A DNA stretch of 64,000 bases from the NCBI GenBank assembly GCA_036927565.1, contig JAYESD010000004.1, positions 160,429,697-160,493,696 of the forward strand. Direction: 5' to 3'. Position 1 is the first letter of the stretch. Each line of letters starts with the position of its first letter. Shown piece after piece: positions 43,331-54,307 of this stretch. The notes under the pieces are model-generated. The model ran no database searches and had not been told where the DNA came from. It was given only the letters and a program-made list of their open reading frames with translations. The DNA is from Tuctoria greenei. Its lineage: Eukaryota > Streptophyta > Magnoliopsida > Poales > Poaceae. The translations under genes and the position numbers were made by a program.

Positions 43331-45007
43331 CAAGATGAAGCTGCTAGCCCCCCGCCGGAGGGGCCAGTTGTTGATGACCTCGCGGCTGGGCCTTCATAGT
43401 CAAATCCGGAGGTTCGAACTTCGGCTGCAAGTACTTCCTCAGTGGCGGCCGAGGCTATCCCGGAGGACGACCCTAGTGCCGTGGAAGCTCAGGGGACCGC
43501 TCTTGTAGAGTGGGACCCAATTTTTGTTGCTGAAGATCCGCTGGAGCCAGCGGAGAGGACCCCGATAGGTTTGGAACCGATCCCCCTATCGTTGTCTATC
43601 GACAACGCCTGCTCCAGTCTTCGCCAGGTCCAGCTGGCCTTCTACCATGACAGCAAGTCCCTCAAGGAGGAACGCCAAACCCTTAGGAGGTGGCGCAACC
43701 GACTCCATTTCGAGACCAAGCTGGCGCAGTCGAGGTTGGCTGACGAGAAGGAGTGGGTGCAAAGGGAGAAGGTCCGCTTGGAGTACTGGGGTAAGTTGTT
43801 GGATGAGAGGGAAAGCATGATGGGGACCCTCGACAACCAGTCCCGGGCCATCTATAAACAGGCCAAGGCTGCAAATAGCGCAGTGGAGGATCGCTAGGAA
43901 AGGCTCTCCGCCATCCATGATAGTCTTGTCAAGCGCCAAGAGGCTCTTGAAGCGTGGGAGAGACAACTCAAAGGTGAAGAGCAGAAATTCCTGGAGCTGC
44001 GGGATGACCTCGTGAAGAGCGAGGAAGAGCTTGTCTAAAAGACAGCTCGTGCTGACAAGACCCTCGAAGAGCGCACCAATAAATTGGAGTAGCGTTGTTA
44101 GGAGGAGGAGAAGAAGGCCTGGGAGCGAGGGCAATATCTCTACAAGCAGGAGAATTCCATCACCGCCAGGGAGAAGAAAGTACGGGGTCGAGAGAAGGAT
44201 CTGGTCAACCGCCGGAATGAGATCCACCTTTGGGAGGAAGAGCTCAGCAAACTTGAAAGGCAGGTTGCTAAAATGATTTAGCAAAATGCCAAAGAGGTTG
44301 AGCGTCTTGTTAGGGAGAGCTCGGAGCTTGCGGCAGCCAAAAGATCCTTGGTGGAGATGCGTGGTGCAAGGGTTGCAGAGTCCAAACAAGTTTGGGACTT
44401 CCTAGGCAAGGCCAACGATGCGCTGACGCCAGTGGGCTTCAGTCTCGTGCGTCCGGATGATCCGAAGCTGGAGCTGGACCAGGCGTTGGAGGCGCTGAGT
44501 TCAGCAGGCAACAAGCTCTCCAAGATGGGCGATGTCATCGCGGACCAGCTGGAAACAGAGGGTCCGTCCCTGGCGAAGAACATCGCAGAGTTTGTGCTGA
44601 CATGCTACACCAGCCGGGACCCTCAATTCCCTCTGGAACCGGTGCTTGAAGGCCCCATCGAAGGAGAGGGTGAAGCCGCCCGAGCCAACGTGTCGGAGGT
44701 GGCCCAGAAGGTCGCCCAGTTCTTCCATAGGGTCTAGTACCATCTCTCTGTAGCTCCCGCTTGTATTCACTCTTCTTCTTCTCCAATTTTGTAATCTCTT
44801 GTCTCCAGATGAATGAAATCCAAATTTTTGTGAATTCGAATTTCATTTTTTGTCTTCAACACTACCTTTTTTCTCACATGGCCTCTTGGTAGATGTACAC
44901 AATTTGATTGTGAACATGTACCAAGAGGATGTAATGGTTGTTGAAGACTTGCGTGCTTCGAACTTGTAGAATGTAGGTCTGAAGTTTTCGATAGTGTAGG
45001 CCCCCTG

Positions 45008-45330
45008 AGGCTGTCGGAGCTCAGTGGATCCGGCATTGACCATCGCCGGAGCTTAGTAGCTCTGGCAGTAGTCTCCATCAATGCGTAAAGCATCGATGGT
45101 TAGCCTTCTGGGGTGTCGGAGCTTGGCAGCTCCGGCAGTGACCTCCGTCAACACGTGTTGTGTCAATGTCAGACTCCACTTTAGAGTCTTTTCACCATCT
45201 TCACGTTGACGTCTTGCCCCTTAGCTTTACTGGAACTGAGTAGCTCCAGAGATGCTCGATGTCAATGTTTGAACATCGACCACAAGCCGCCTAGAGGATG
45301 TCGGAGCTTTGGTAGCTTCGCCTTCATTCA
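45008..45330 (+). repeat. Degenerate tandem repeats of about 60-100 bp
   Basis: Units begin gtcggagcttggtagctccggca and contain gacctccgtcaa/catcgatg segments, starting near 45014, 45052, 45114, 45228 and 45300. Confidence 0.6.
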
Positions 45331-45960
45331 CCATCATCATGAAATATTTATTTTTCGTGCACACTAAAGTCAAGAAAAACAGTAAAATCCGTTTCCTGTC
45401 TATAACTTCATTGCGACTTACTATTACCGAGAAAGCTTTAGATCGAACACAATTCCAAATACAATCAAGAGCGCCGTCTTGTTCCCTTCGGGTCTGATCG
45501 TTTCCAGATCGCCTTATTTCGGCCTGACGGGGTGTAGGTAGAGTGGCGTACTTAGGGTGCATGGCCAAGCTAAGTCAATAGCACACCCTGGCCCTAGATT
45601 GGCTTGGCGGCATTCAGACGAGTAGACAATCAACAATGTTTGAACCCAGAAGGATAGACAATGCAACTTGAATTGTACATGAACTGGTCGAGCTAAAGTT
45701 TCTTAACAACTGCACAACATTGTTATAGACAAGAAGGAGAAAAATAAAAATATTGAGCCTGTACAAAGTAAATGCACGTGGAGTCTGTTTTCACACAATC
45801 ATGTCTTTCATTATAGGTCCGGGGTATAGCAGAAAAAAGTACACTCTTAGGGTACGGAACCAGGATAAGTGTGTTTCGTTTCTCGTTTGACCAAAGGTAG
45901 CTAGCTACACCTTTAGTTCTGGGACCATGACAAGTGTTGCATGGACGTTGCGGACCTAAC

Positions 45961-45997
45961 CGGGTAGGTCCGGCCGCCCTCCCGGAGGACCTACCCG
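45961..45997. repeat. Inverted repeat downstream of element E pol
   Basis: CGGGTAGGTCC and its exact complement GGACCTACCCG with a GC-rich 15-base loop, about 60 bases after the integrase stop. Confidence 0.75.
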
Positions 45998-46057
45998 ACT
46001 CTGTACAATGACTCTATAATATACATCACATGTAATTACAGACTCACCTCCGTGATA

Positions 46058-47395
46058 TTAAGAGTAGAACTTACGGAGGTGCTCAATGTTCCAAGGATTT
46101 GGGAGAGGTGTCCCATCCTCGGTTGCCAAGCGAACGCATCCGCGATGGGATACTTTGATAACTCGGAAGGGTCCCTCCCAGCTGGGGGAGAGTTTGTTTA
46201 ACCCTTCTCTGGATTGTATTCTCCGTAGCACCAGATCGCCTTCCTCGAGCTGTCGACCGTGAACATGCCGTTGGTGATAGCGCCGAAGAGCTTTGCGGTA
46301 TCGGGCATTCCGAACAGCTGCTCGACACCTGCCCTCTTCAAGGAGGTCAAGGTCTTCACGCCGGAGTTGGTCCTGCGTGGCTTCGTCAGAGGCCCGGACC
46401 CGGAGCGACCCCAAGGTGATTTCCGGAGGAAGTACTGCTTCAGCTCCGTACACCAGGAAGAATGATGTCTCTCCAGTTGACCGGTTTGGGGTTGTCCTGT
46501 TGGCCCATAAAATGGGCGGAAGCTATTCGATCCAGTTGGCTCCATATTTTTTCAGGCGCTCATATGTGCGTGTCTTGAGTCCTTTCAGGACTTCTGCATT
46601 TGCTCTCTCTGCTTGGTCATTACTTGTCGGGTGAGCTACGGAGGAGTAGCTGACTTGGATGCCGAGGTCTTTGCAGTATCCCTAGAAAGCGAAGCTTGTG
46701 AATTGGGTCCCATTATCTGTTATGATTTTGTTCGGGACTCCAAATCTTCATACGATGGATTGCAAGAAGTTGATAGCCGATTGCTTGTTTATTGTCACAA
46801 CTGGAGTTGCTTCTGGCCATTTGGTGAACTTGTCAATAGCAACGTATAGGAACTTGTAACCTCCTACGGCTCTTGGGAAAGGTCCCAAGATGTCCATCAC
46901 CCACACAGCAAAAGGCCATGTAGGAGGTATCATTTGTAGAGGCTGAGCTGTTGTGTGAATTTGCTTTGCATGGAACTGGCATGCTTCACATTTCTTCACC
47001 AGCTCAGTTGCATCCTGGAGCGCTGTAGGCCAGTAGATGCCATGCCAGAAGGTTTTACCGACTTGCGTGCAGGAAGACGCGTGGTTCCCGCACTCACCTC
47101 CATGGATTTTTGCGAGGAGCTCGCAGCCTTCTTCCCTTGTGATGCACCTCATTAGGACGCCGTTGGCACCGCGCCGGTAGAGATCCCCTTCTACCAGCGT
47201 GTATATTTTAGCCAATCTAACTATCCGATCAGCGGATACATCATCGTCAGGAAGGATATTGTCTTTCAAGTAGCTCCAGATCTTCGAGATCCATGCATCA
47301 GAGCTTGCTTGAGCATTTGATTCTTGCGTGCTGGGTTGCTCGCAGCTTCCGGCAGCACCTATGACCCTTGATGGCTGCCATGGTAACAGTGCCAT
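46058..47395 (-). pseudogene. Integrase of element E
   Basis: The HHCC zinc domain is HGGECGNHASSCTQVGKTFW and CEACQFHAKQ (about 47120-46980). The core shows VMDILGPFPRAVGGYKFLYV (first Asp), a TDNGTQF block (second Asp, about 46730) and NDQAERANAEV (Glu, about 46630). Two stops interrupt an otherwise single frame: TGA at about 46747 (CGA expected) and TAG at about 46690. The C-terminal part MYGAEAVLPPEITLGSLRV to EHLRKFYS ends at 46058. Confidence 0.9.
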
Positions 47396-47958
47396 CGGGA
47401 CTGCTAGCTTTGGGATGCTGGTCTTGCCTCCTTCACTCAGTTCAGCAGGCTGAGCTGTGGGTTTTGAGAACCTCTGGATGAAGGTTCCGTCAGGAGCCGA
47501 AGCTCCGGTTGACGCTTTTGTCGAGAGTTCATCAGCTTCAGCGTTATGGACACGCTAGACATGGTGGAGATCCAGGACTCCGAAGCCCTTCTGAAGCCTC
47601 TGGACTTCAAGGAGATAAGCAGCTAGTTGGGGATTGTTACAGGAGCATTTACCCTTCACGTGTTTAATGATGAGCTGTGAATCTCCCTTGACCAACAGCT
47701 GCTTGACACCATATGATAGTGCCACCTTTAGTCCGTAAATGAGTGCTTCATACTCCGCCATGTTGTTGGTCGCCTTGAAGTCAAGGTGGACCATGTATTT
47801 TACCTTCTCCCCGGTGGGAGCGAGAAGGACTCAGCTCCGGCCCCCTGCTTTTGCATGGAGCTTTGGAAGTAGAGGGTTCAGTGAGGCTCAGTAAAGACCA
47901 AAGCCTTGAGTTCCGGCTTCTACTCACTAGGGCCCCCATGGTTTGATGGAGAGGGGGT
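47396..47958 (-). pseudogene. Second RNase H-like domain (RVT_3 type) of element E
   Basis: MVHLDFKATNNMAEYEALIY, GLKVALSYGVKQLLVKGDSQ and LIIKHVKGK (47794-47640) are the plant RVT_3/archaeal-like RNase H domain, which lies between the RT-linked RNase H and integrase in Tat elements. A TAG at 47553-47555 replaces the Gln expected in HHVQRVHNAEADEL. A frame change near 47800-47950 separates it from the preceding part. Confidence 0.82.
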
Positions 47959-49590
47959 TCACTCTGCCACAAAGTCCGCCAGTGCTTGACTCTTGATAGC
48001 TTGTCTTGGGACGAATTCAAGATCGAATTCGGCCAATTCCACTGCCCACTTTGCAATGTTCCCAGTAGAGTTGGGATTATGCAAGATCGCACGCATTGGG
48101 TTAGAGGTCACCACTGAGATCTTGTGAGCTTGGAAGTAATGGCGACGCTTCCTGGAGGCAATGAGAACTGCGTAGAGGAGCTTGTGCACCTCTAGGTATC
48201 GAGTCTTGGCATCATGTAGTACTTCGCTGATGAAGTACACTATGCGTTGGACTGTCCGGATCCTCCCGGAGGGGCCCGGAGCTTCCTCCACATCGACTCG
48301 GACCCTCCCAGAGGGGTCCGGACCTGCTTTGGGGACATCCTGGTCCTTGCTGGAGGAACCCGAAGCTTCTATTGGAGCGACCCAGACTCTCCCGGAGGGG
48401 TCCAGATCTTCTGGAATAACTCCTTGTAGATCCAAGTCTGGCGGCTGGGACCCAGACTCACCTTCAAGAACCTCCGGACCCTCTCGGAGGGGTCTGGATT
48501 CCTGAGCTTGGAATGGTTCTGGTCTCTCCGCAACCAGGACCATGCTGACAACCTCATCGGTTGCTGAAATGTAAAGCAGTAAGGGCTCACCAGGGTTTGG
48601 AGCTACCAAGGTTGGTAGAGCGGTGAGGAGCTGCCTTAGCTCCTGGAACGCCTTTTATGCTTCTTCAGACCATTGAAATGGTCCGGATTTCCTAAATAGC
48701 TTGAAGAAGGGTAGCGCCCGTTCCGCCAGTCCAGAGATGAACCGGCTAAGGGCGACTAGACATCCAGTCAGTTTCTGGACGTCCTTGATGCAAGCTGGTG
48801 GCTGCATCTCCTCTATGGCTTTAATCTTCGCCGGATTTGCCTCTATGCCTCGGTGGTTTACAAGGAAACCAAGAAGCTTTCCGGAGCTAACCCCAAAAAC
48901 GCACTTGTCTGGGTTCAGCTTCGTGCGAGTGACCCGCAACTTGTTGAAGACAGCTTGCAAGGTGTCAAGGAGTGATTCCTTGTCCTTGATCTTGACGACG
49001 ATGTCATCAACATACACTTCCAATACGTCTCTGATGAGCTCTCCAAAGGTTTTGTACATAGCTCGTACAAATGTTGAAGCTGCATTCTTGAGACCAAATG
49101 GCATGGCAGTATAGCAGTACAATCCATCTACTGTGATAAAAGAAGTATGTTCTTCATCTTCCCTAGATATTCTGATTTGATGGTACCCAGAATATGCGTC
49201 TAGGAAACACAGTAATTCACACACGGAGGTGGAATCCACTATCTGATCTATTCTAGGTAGTGGGAATGGATCTTTTGGGCATGCCTTATTTAGTGTTCTG
49301 TAGTCGATACACATCCGAAGCTTCCTGCCGGCCATGGGTACAACAACTGGGTTTGCCAGCCATTTTGGGTGGAAGACTTCTTGGATGAATCCACCTTCGA
49401 GCAACTTCTTCACTTCTTGTCGTATGAAGTTCTGTCGATCTACAGATTGCTTCTGAGGCTTCTGATGTGTAGGCCGAGCATCAGGATTGATCTTCAGATT
49501 ATGCTCGATCACCTCCCTGTGTATCCCAGGCATTTGTGACGGTTGCCAGGCAAACACGTCGACATTAGCCCGGAGGAAAGTGATGAGCAC
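47959..49590 (-). pseudogene. Reverse transcriptase and RT-linked RNase H of element E
   Basis: RT: FIRQEVKKLLEGGFIQEVFH, ANPVVVPMAGRKLRMCIDYR, CFLDAYSGYHQIRI, MPFGLKNAASTFVRAM and VLEVYVDDIVVKIKDKE, with the YVDD site intact. Thumb: LLGFLVNHRGIEANPAKIKA. A TAA at 48655-48657 stands where Gln is expected (EEAQKAF). The RNase H part starts VAPNPGEPLLLYISATDEVV. It is split by a 90-residue insertion (48253-48522) and resumes VYFISEVLHDAKTRYLEVHK, HYFQAHKISVVTSNP, LAEFDLEFVPRQAIKSQALA. Confidence 0.92.
48253..48522 (-). repeat. In-frame palindrome-based insertion in RNase H of element E
   Basis: About 270 bases between SMVLVAER and QRIVYFISEVL, where related polyproteins have only a short loop. 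It contains four copies of a palindromic block like ggaccctcccggaggggtccgg (about 48258, 48299, 48386, 48476), encoding DPSGRVRV-type repeats. No stop or frame change inside. Confidence 0.75.
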
Positions 49591-49718
49591 GAGTTCCTAT
49601 TTGTCATTCAGACCTCCCGATATGCAGGTAGTCTGAGCGGCATCAGAACCGATTTGGACGACCTTGATGGGATGTCGGTGTCGCTGCTTGGTTGCACGCG
49701 AGGTGCGGAGGTTGAGCC

Positions 49719-50204
49719 TCATTGACGAATGCTCGGGGGTTTCGGAGCTTGTTCCTTCCTGGATTCTTCTTCCTGCGCTGTTGCAAGCGCATGAAGTTCT
49801 TCCAGAGCAGTCACTCCGGTAGTACGGTCTTCGCAGATTCGGAGAATGCCAGCTGGTGTTGGCATTTTCAACACCAGGTAGCCATAATGAGCAGCAGCCA
49901 TGAACTTGTACAAGGCGGGCCTGCCAAGAATGGCGTTGAAAGACAAGTTGATCTGAGCAACGTCAAAGATCAACTTCTCTGTGCGATAATTCTCTCGAGT
50001 CCCGAAGGTCACGGGGAGAGTAATGGCACCGAGTGGTGTTATGGCCCCCGGACCTACTCTGGAGAAAGGTCGGGAAGGGCGAAGGTCCGAAGGTCGGAGC
50101 TGAAGCTTGACAAAAGCTTTGAAGCTTATGAGGTTCAACCCCGAACCTCCGTCCACCATTACATGGTGGAGTTGAATGTTATTGATGGTTGGAGATACCA
50201 TCAA
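49719..50204 (-). pseudogene. Protease of element E
   Basis: LHHVMVDGGSGLNLISFKAF has the DGGS form of the active site usual in Tat elements. IFDVAQINLSFNAILGRPAL holds the second conserved block (ILGRP), followed by ALYKFMAAAHYGYLVLKMPT and an Ala/Glu-rich tail. The frame ends at 49719; the RT frame begins at 49590, so a frame change or stop lies in the linker (49591-49718). Confidence 0.85.
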
Positions 50205-52012
50205 TGGTAGTTAACCAGCTCCGATCATGTTCTGAGGGCAGTCTGAAGCATCAAAAGCGATGGTGGTGTCCATCAACTTTCGATGAGGCTCCGCCCTGGC
50301 TGTAGGAGCTACTGAGGCCATGTCCCGCCGCATGGTCTTGAGGACACAACAGGAGGTGATGTCCCACGAACCACCAAAAATGGTGTTCATGGTCTTCCGA
50401 CGCTCATTATCAGAGACGCCGGAGTCGTCATCGACGGAGGTGTAAACAGCCTTCAGGACCTTTTTAGGGTCCTGGAAGCCTAACTCCTCTTCAGCTGGAG
50501 CTTCATCGACTTTCTATTTTCCTTCCCTCTTACGGAAAGGAACTTCTTCCCGGCACATGTTTTAGCGCTCGACAATGTTTTGGACCTCTCGACGGTCCTC
50601 CAAGTTGTGGCTATTCGATTTGTGGATAGGACACCACACTTTGGATTTGACACCATCTTCAGAGGATAGCCGAGGTTGTTTCTCAGGGCGTGGCCCCCGG
50701 CCACCCGGAGCTGCAGCAGCTGCAGCGATAGATGTGCCGGCTGACGGCTTCTTCTTCCCGTTGGACTTTTTCTTCTTTTTGCCACTCCCGGAGGTAGTGG
50801 CTCGCCTTTGGAGGACTTTTTGCCATCCTCCGAAGGTGGTTTGGAGTGCATTTCGCGTCCCTCCGCAGCTTTGGCACACTTGTCCACCAAGCTAAAGTTC
50901 TCCATGACGTTGGTGATCTCCTTGACCGCCAGCTTCCCCAGGATCTTCTTATCTCGTACGCCATGTCTAAATTCCACGATAACAGAAGCGCTAGAGATAG
51001 AGGGAATGGTTTTTCGTACCTGGGAGAACCTCTGGATGAATGAGCGCAGGGATTCTCCCCCCTTCTACACAACTGCAAAAAGGTCAAGTTCGGTGCCTGG
51101 TCGGGTGTATGAACTCCCGAAATTAGCGGTGAACTGTTGGCACAATTCCTCCCAACTATTGATAGAGTTGTGAGGAAGGCTCATGAACCTGGACCTGGTG
51201 TTCCCAGTCAAGGCCACTGGGAAGTAGTTGGCCATTACAGCCACGTTACCTGCGGTCGCAAGGATTGCGGTGGTGTAAATTTGGAGAAACTCAGCGGGAT
51301 TAACAGACCCGTGAAATTTCTCCGGTAGGTGAGGCCGGAAATTTTGTAGCCATCTGACCATGCGTAGTTGCATGGCCAGTGCAGAACAGCCTCCTCCTAC
51401 TCCCTCGAGAGCAGGACTGTCTCGAGCCCCTCGCCTTTCGCGAGCACGCTTGATATGGACACGACCGTTCTGTTGACGGTAACGGCGATCAAGCTTCACC
51501 CGAAGGTCATGAGTTGAAAGTCTGGTTACCGTATGAGTACGTCGCGCCCCAGAAGGTAGCGACTTAACTTGCTGTGACGCAGCACGCCTCCTATTCTGGG
51601 AAGCATGCGGACCAAGTCTGCCACACACGGTCCGGCATTGCGATGGGGCCCGCCCCAAAGGAGGAGGACCTTGGTTGCTGATGCGGTCGGCTGCTGCTGC
51701 AACAAGATGTTCCACACCAGCCCTCCACTGCTCCATCGCACCCTGGGATGCACCTGGAGGTGGTGGACGTTGGAGGAGAGCACGCACTGCATGAAGCGCG
51801 TGTTCAGGGTTGTTGTTATTCGCCGATGCAGTGACTGACGTCGATGCAACGTCACGCTGCTTAGCTTGACGTGCTGGTGCACGCGGTGGCGGTGGAGGCA
51901 TGACTCCTGCTGGAGCCACGGCACTTGCTGGTTGCTGCATGTTGGAGGGATTGCCTCCAGCGGCTTGAACAACAGGGTTGCCGTTGGATGATCCAGCAGC
52001 TGAGTTCACCAT
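50205..52012 (-). pseudogene. gag: gag of element E
   Basis: Starts MVNSAAGSSNGNPVVQAAGG at 52012, 18 bases inside the primer-binding site. Open to a TAG at about 51065, where D has Gln. The same frame resumes to 50800 (VIVEFRHGVRDKKILGKLAV), where a frameshift in the Lys-rich region moves the coding sequence to another frame (SGSGKKKKKSNGKKKPSAGT). The Cys/His cluster WCPIHKSNSHNLEDRREVQN has lost the last Cys (Arg). At least two more stops follow before protease. Confidence 0.88.
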
Positions 52013-52030
52013 ACTCGAAATCTCGGGCGT

Positions 52031-52050
52031 CCCCTACCTGGCGCGCCAAC
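52031..52050 (-). promoter_or_regulatory. Primer-binding site of element E
   Basis: Minus-strand GTTGGCGCGCCAGGTAGGGG begins at the first base after the 5' LTR. Confidence 0.85.
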
Positions 52051-52931
52051 TGTCGGCGTTTGGATCCGGCAGATCTCCCCACACTACCTTTGGTAGATCA
52101 AAGAGTTGTAGTTCGGTAATGGGCGCGCAGAGATTCAAGAAGGTGAAAGACAAGTGTACACTAAGATTTACGTGGTTCGGGCCACCTGAGCGTAATACCC
52201 TACTCCACGAGGTATGTTTGTGATGTATTAAGCGTGTGAGTCTAGAAGAAGCTCCAGAAGAAGAAGCTCGTCTAGCTCAGGGAGTTCAGTAGTGGTCTCG
52301 AACCCTCTCTTGTGTATCGTCGACCGGTCCTTTTATAGTACAAGGACTAGTCATTACATCGTTAGCCTGGACCGACAGGTGGCCCCGGTGGTTACACATG
52401 CTTGATACACAATTAATGAGCTTAATTACCGTTAATTGCCTGGTAACGGGCCTTAATAGTGCCGTTATCAGTATTAAGGGCCATCCGATCGTGTGTCATT
52501 AATATGGTATTAATGGCACTTAATCGGGTGTTGAAGTCTTTGATTGCTCCTTGAAGGTCTGGAGCCGTTGGGGGGTCCACCAGCCTGATTGTTGAAGTTG
52601 AAGGTTCGGCGGTCGCCATGTGGTAGCACCGGAGCTTACCATAGTGGACGAGTAGGTCCAGTGCTACTGGACACGTGCCAGTACTAGAGCTTCCCTCTGT
52701 CTGGGGTTAGGTTCGGGGGTGCCATACTGGTATTCTAACCAAAGCTTCCCATGTGTGGTTGATAGCTCTGGTCTTATGACACACATGGCGGCCCTGGTAC
52801 TAACCATGTCGGGGAAGCACGTCCGGTTACACCTGACATGTGGGGCCTTCGGAGGTCTTCAAATCTAGTAGATGGAGTTTCCTTGTGATCTTTGCAATCC
52901 CAATGGGTATCCGGTACGAAGGGTACCAACA
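52051..52931 (-). repeat. 5' LTR of element E (881 bp)
   Basis: Direct repeat of 39769-40649. U3 is 52931-52340, TATA box CTATAAAAGG at 52338-52329 and R/U5 about 270 bases. Right TSD aatac at 52932-52936. Confidence 0.95.
52329..52338 (-). promoter_or_regulatory. TATA box of element E 5' LTR
   Basis: Minus-strand CTATAAAAGG; transcription would run leftward into gag. Confidence 0.75.
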
Positions 52932-54307
52932 AATACCATAAACCATAATACCAATCATAACCAGTACCAAACCATCCCAATACCAAAATCCCTCTAATCA
53001 TGTGAGGGTCTAGGTTGCTCATGATCGGGAGCACGGCTATCATGATAGTTTTTAGACACTCTGTAGAGGTTGTACCACTTTACCCACGTGTTTGTGATTT
53101 TATCACCTTGCAGTGACTAAGGAATCTGAATTATGTCGTCTCACACTTCCATCGGTGTGTGGCCAAGAGATCACAAAATAGCCTTCACAAGGGGACTACT
53201 AGCATGTACGGACCCACTGAGGTTTCGCCGATGGCGATGTCTCCAGCTGACCACATGTTCAACCAAGGGCCACCTCTTGTGCCATTCGGATCTCAGGGAG
53301 TCCCACCAACCATATCCCAACCGAATCCGACTCCCTTCCCCGGTGCGCCAAATGGTCCACGCAATACTAGCAATAGGTTAATTAATCAGCAACGCCGCAC
53401 CCATACTTGGCTTCGTGGTGGCACTGTAAATCCTTAGATCACTCCATGAACCGGTCCTTGGATCTAAAGCAAGCCAAACCACCGCGGGGGCGCGTATGAG
53501 TAGGCGGGAACACCCACCCGTGTGGCTCGGCGCGTGTCCGCTGGCTCGGCCTGGCCCAACGCTGCGCGCGGGCGCGCACATACGTGCGTGGACGACACGA
53601 CCATCGGCTTAGGCACGTGGGCGCCGACTCGGTTGGACCGAGTTCCGCCGTCGTGTGGCACTATTTGCCCGGAAGCTTCAGGGGTTGAGGCAATGCTTCC
53701 ACCGGAAACTTCTGGATGGTTCCGGAACATGAAACTTCTGGATGGTTCCGGAATATAAAATTTGTTTTTTATATATTTTTTATCTTTTATTTTCCTATTA
53801 AATGTTATATATATATTATTTATTTAGTTAGTTATATTTCATATCTTATATTTTTCTTTCTTTATTATTGTTTATTTATTATCTATTCATTTCCTTATTA
53901 TTTAATTTATTATTATTATTGTTTATTTTTCATATATATATTCTTTTATCCATTTTTATTACTATTATTATTGATCTTCCATCCATACTTTTTATTTTCT
54001 AGTTATTTTCTATCGTAAGAAATTCCTAACTTGTTTTCAATAGGTTGGGTCATTTAATTTTATGTCCAAACATTAATGTATATGCGTGCGCGATTTAATT
54101 TATTTTCATTTTCATGTTCTTCTTTTCTCTAATTATTCATCTATTCTAATTGGATTCAAATATAATTTGGTCATAGAATCTATGAATGAAAATGCATGAT
54201 GATGCATATTTTAATATCTTCCTTTATTAAAATAGTTTATTTCTATTATTAAATTAATCCTTATTTATAATATTAATTTGCCAAAACATGAAAATCGGGG
54301 TATTCCA
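52932..54307 (+). mobile_element. Tekay-like LTR copy 3, right part
   Basis: Continues the repeat broken at 39768; the block with gggagcacggctatcatgat (53024-53047) matches copy 2 at about 37660. It contains a GC-rich part (53480-53680), a 26-bp tandem duplication (53705-53756), a very AT-rich stretch (53757-54290) and the end ATCGGGGTATTCCA at 54307. Right TSD acttc (54308-54312). Frames in the AT-rich stretch are low-complexity and not genes. Confidence 0.78.
53705..53756 (+). repeat. 26-bp tandem duplication
   Basis: gaaacttctggatggttccg plus six bases, twice, two differences. Each unit contains TTCCGGAA. Confidence 0.85.

Larger units (their letters stand above)
41187..44737 (+). pseudogene. 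Antisense spliced ORF of element E (PF04195-like, about 1157 codons)
   Basis: Exon 1 is 41187-42562, intron 42563-42639 (GTAACT...TCCACAG, 77 bases) and exon 2 42640-44737. Splicing keeps one frame to the stop at 44737. The N-terminal ~150 residues (GKLPFEKEHAGDMVYF, LLDFYGLQLYHHGPHSILL, FVHFCEMWVGIPLSIELF) match the plant gypsy-type putative transposase family (PF04195-like). Next come a basic/Ser-rich linker (EPSSRKRKHADRRSV), an EAPAVEPV repeat region (42850-43330) and a coiled coil (43600-44450). Eight in-frame stops are seen: 41205, 42701, 43397, 43895, 44036, 44090, 44099 and 44279, mostly TAG. Despite the family name there is no evidence that it is a transposase. Role unknown; it lies antisense to the retroelement RNA. 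Confidence 0.75.
44738..46057 (-). other. Non-coding region between pol and antisense ORF of element E
   Basis: Converging 3' ends of pol (minus) and antisense ORF (plus). It holds degenerate ~100-bp tandem repeats (45008-45330) and an 11-bp-arm hairpin (45961-45997). Frames are short. Poly(A) signals for both transcripts might lie here; aatgaaat at 44812 is a weak plus-strand candidate. Confidence 0.6.
39769..52931 (-). mobile_element. Nearly complete Tat-lineage Ty3/gypsy element E (13.2 kb, minus strand)
   Basis: LTRs at 39769-40649 and 52051-52931 (881 bp each, ends TGTCGG/CCGACA, about 95% identical in sampled stretches). TSDs are attac and aatac, one mismatch. Gag, protease, RT, two RNase H-like domains and integrase lie on the minus strand (52012-46058), and an antisense spliced ORF lies on the plus strand (41187-44737) near the 3' LTR. 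This layout is that of Tat-lineage elements with antisense ORF. Coding regions are broken mainly by single stops, so E is the youngest-looking gypsy element here. Confidence 0.95.

Noticed and set aside
41187..44737. PF04195-like ORF as the transposase of a DNA transposon
   Set aside because: It lies inside an LTR element with its own TSDs, has no terminal inverted repeats of its own and no visible catalytic DDE pattern. The family name alone does not show transposase activity.
53716..54018. Plus-strand frame of about 100 residues rich in Phe, Tyr, Ile
   Set aside because: A translation of AT-rich low-complexity DNA in LTR copy 3.
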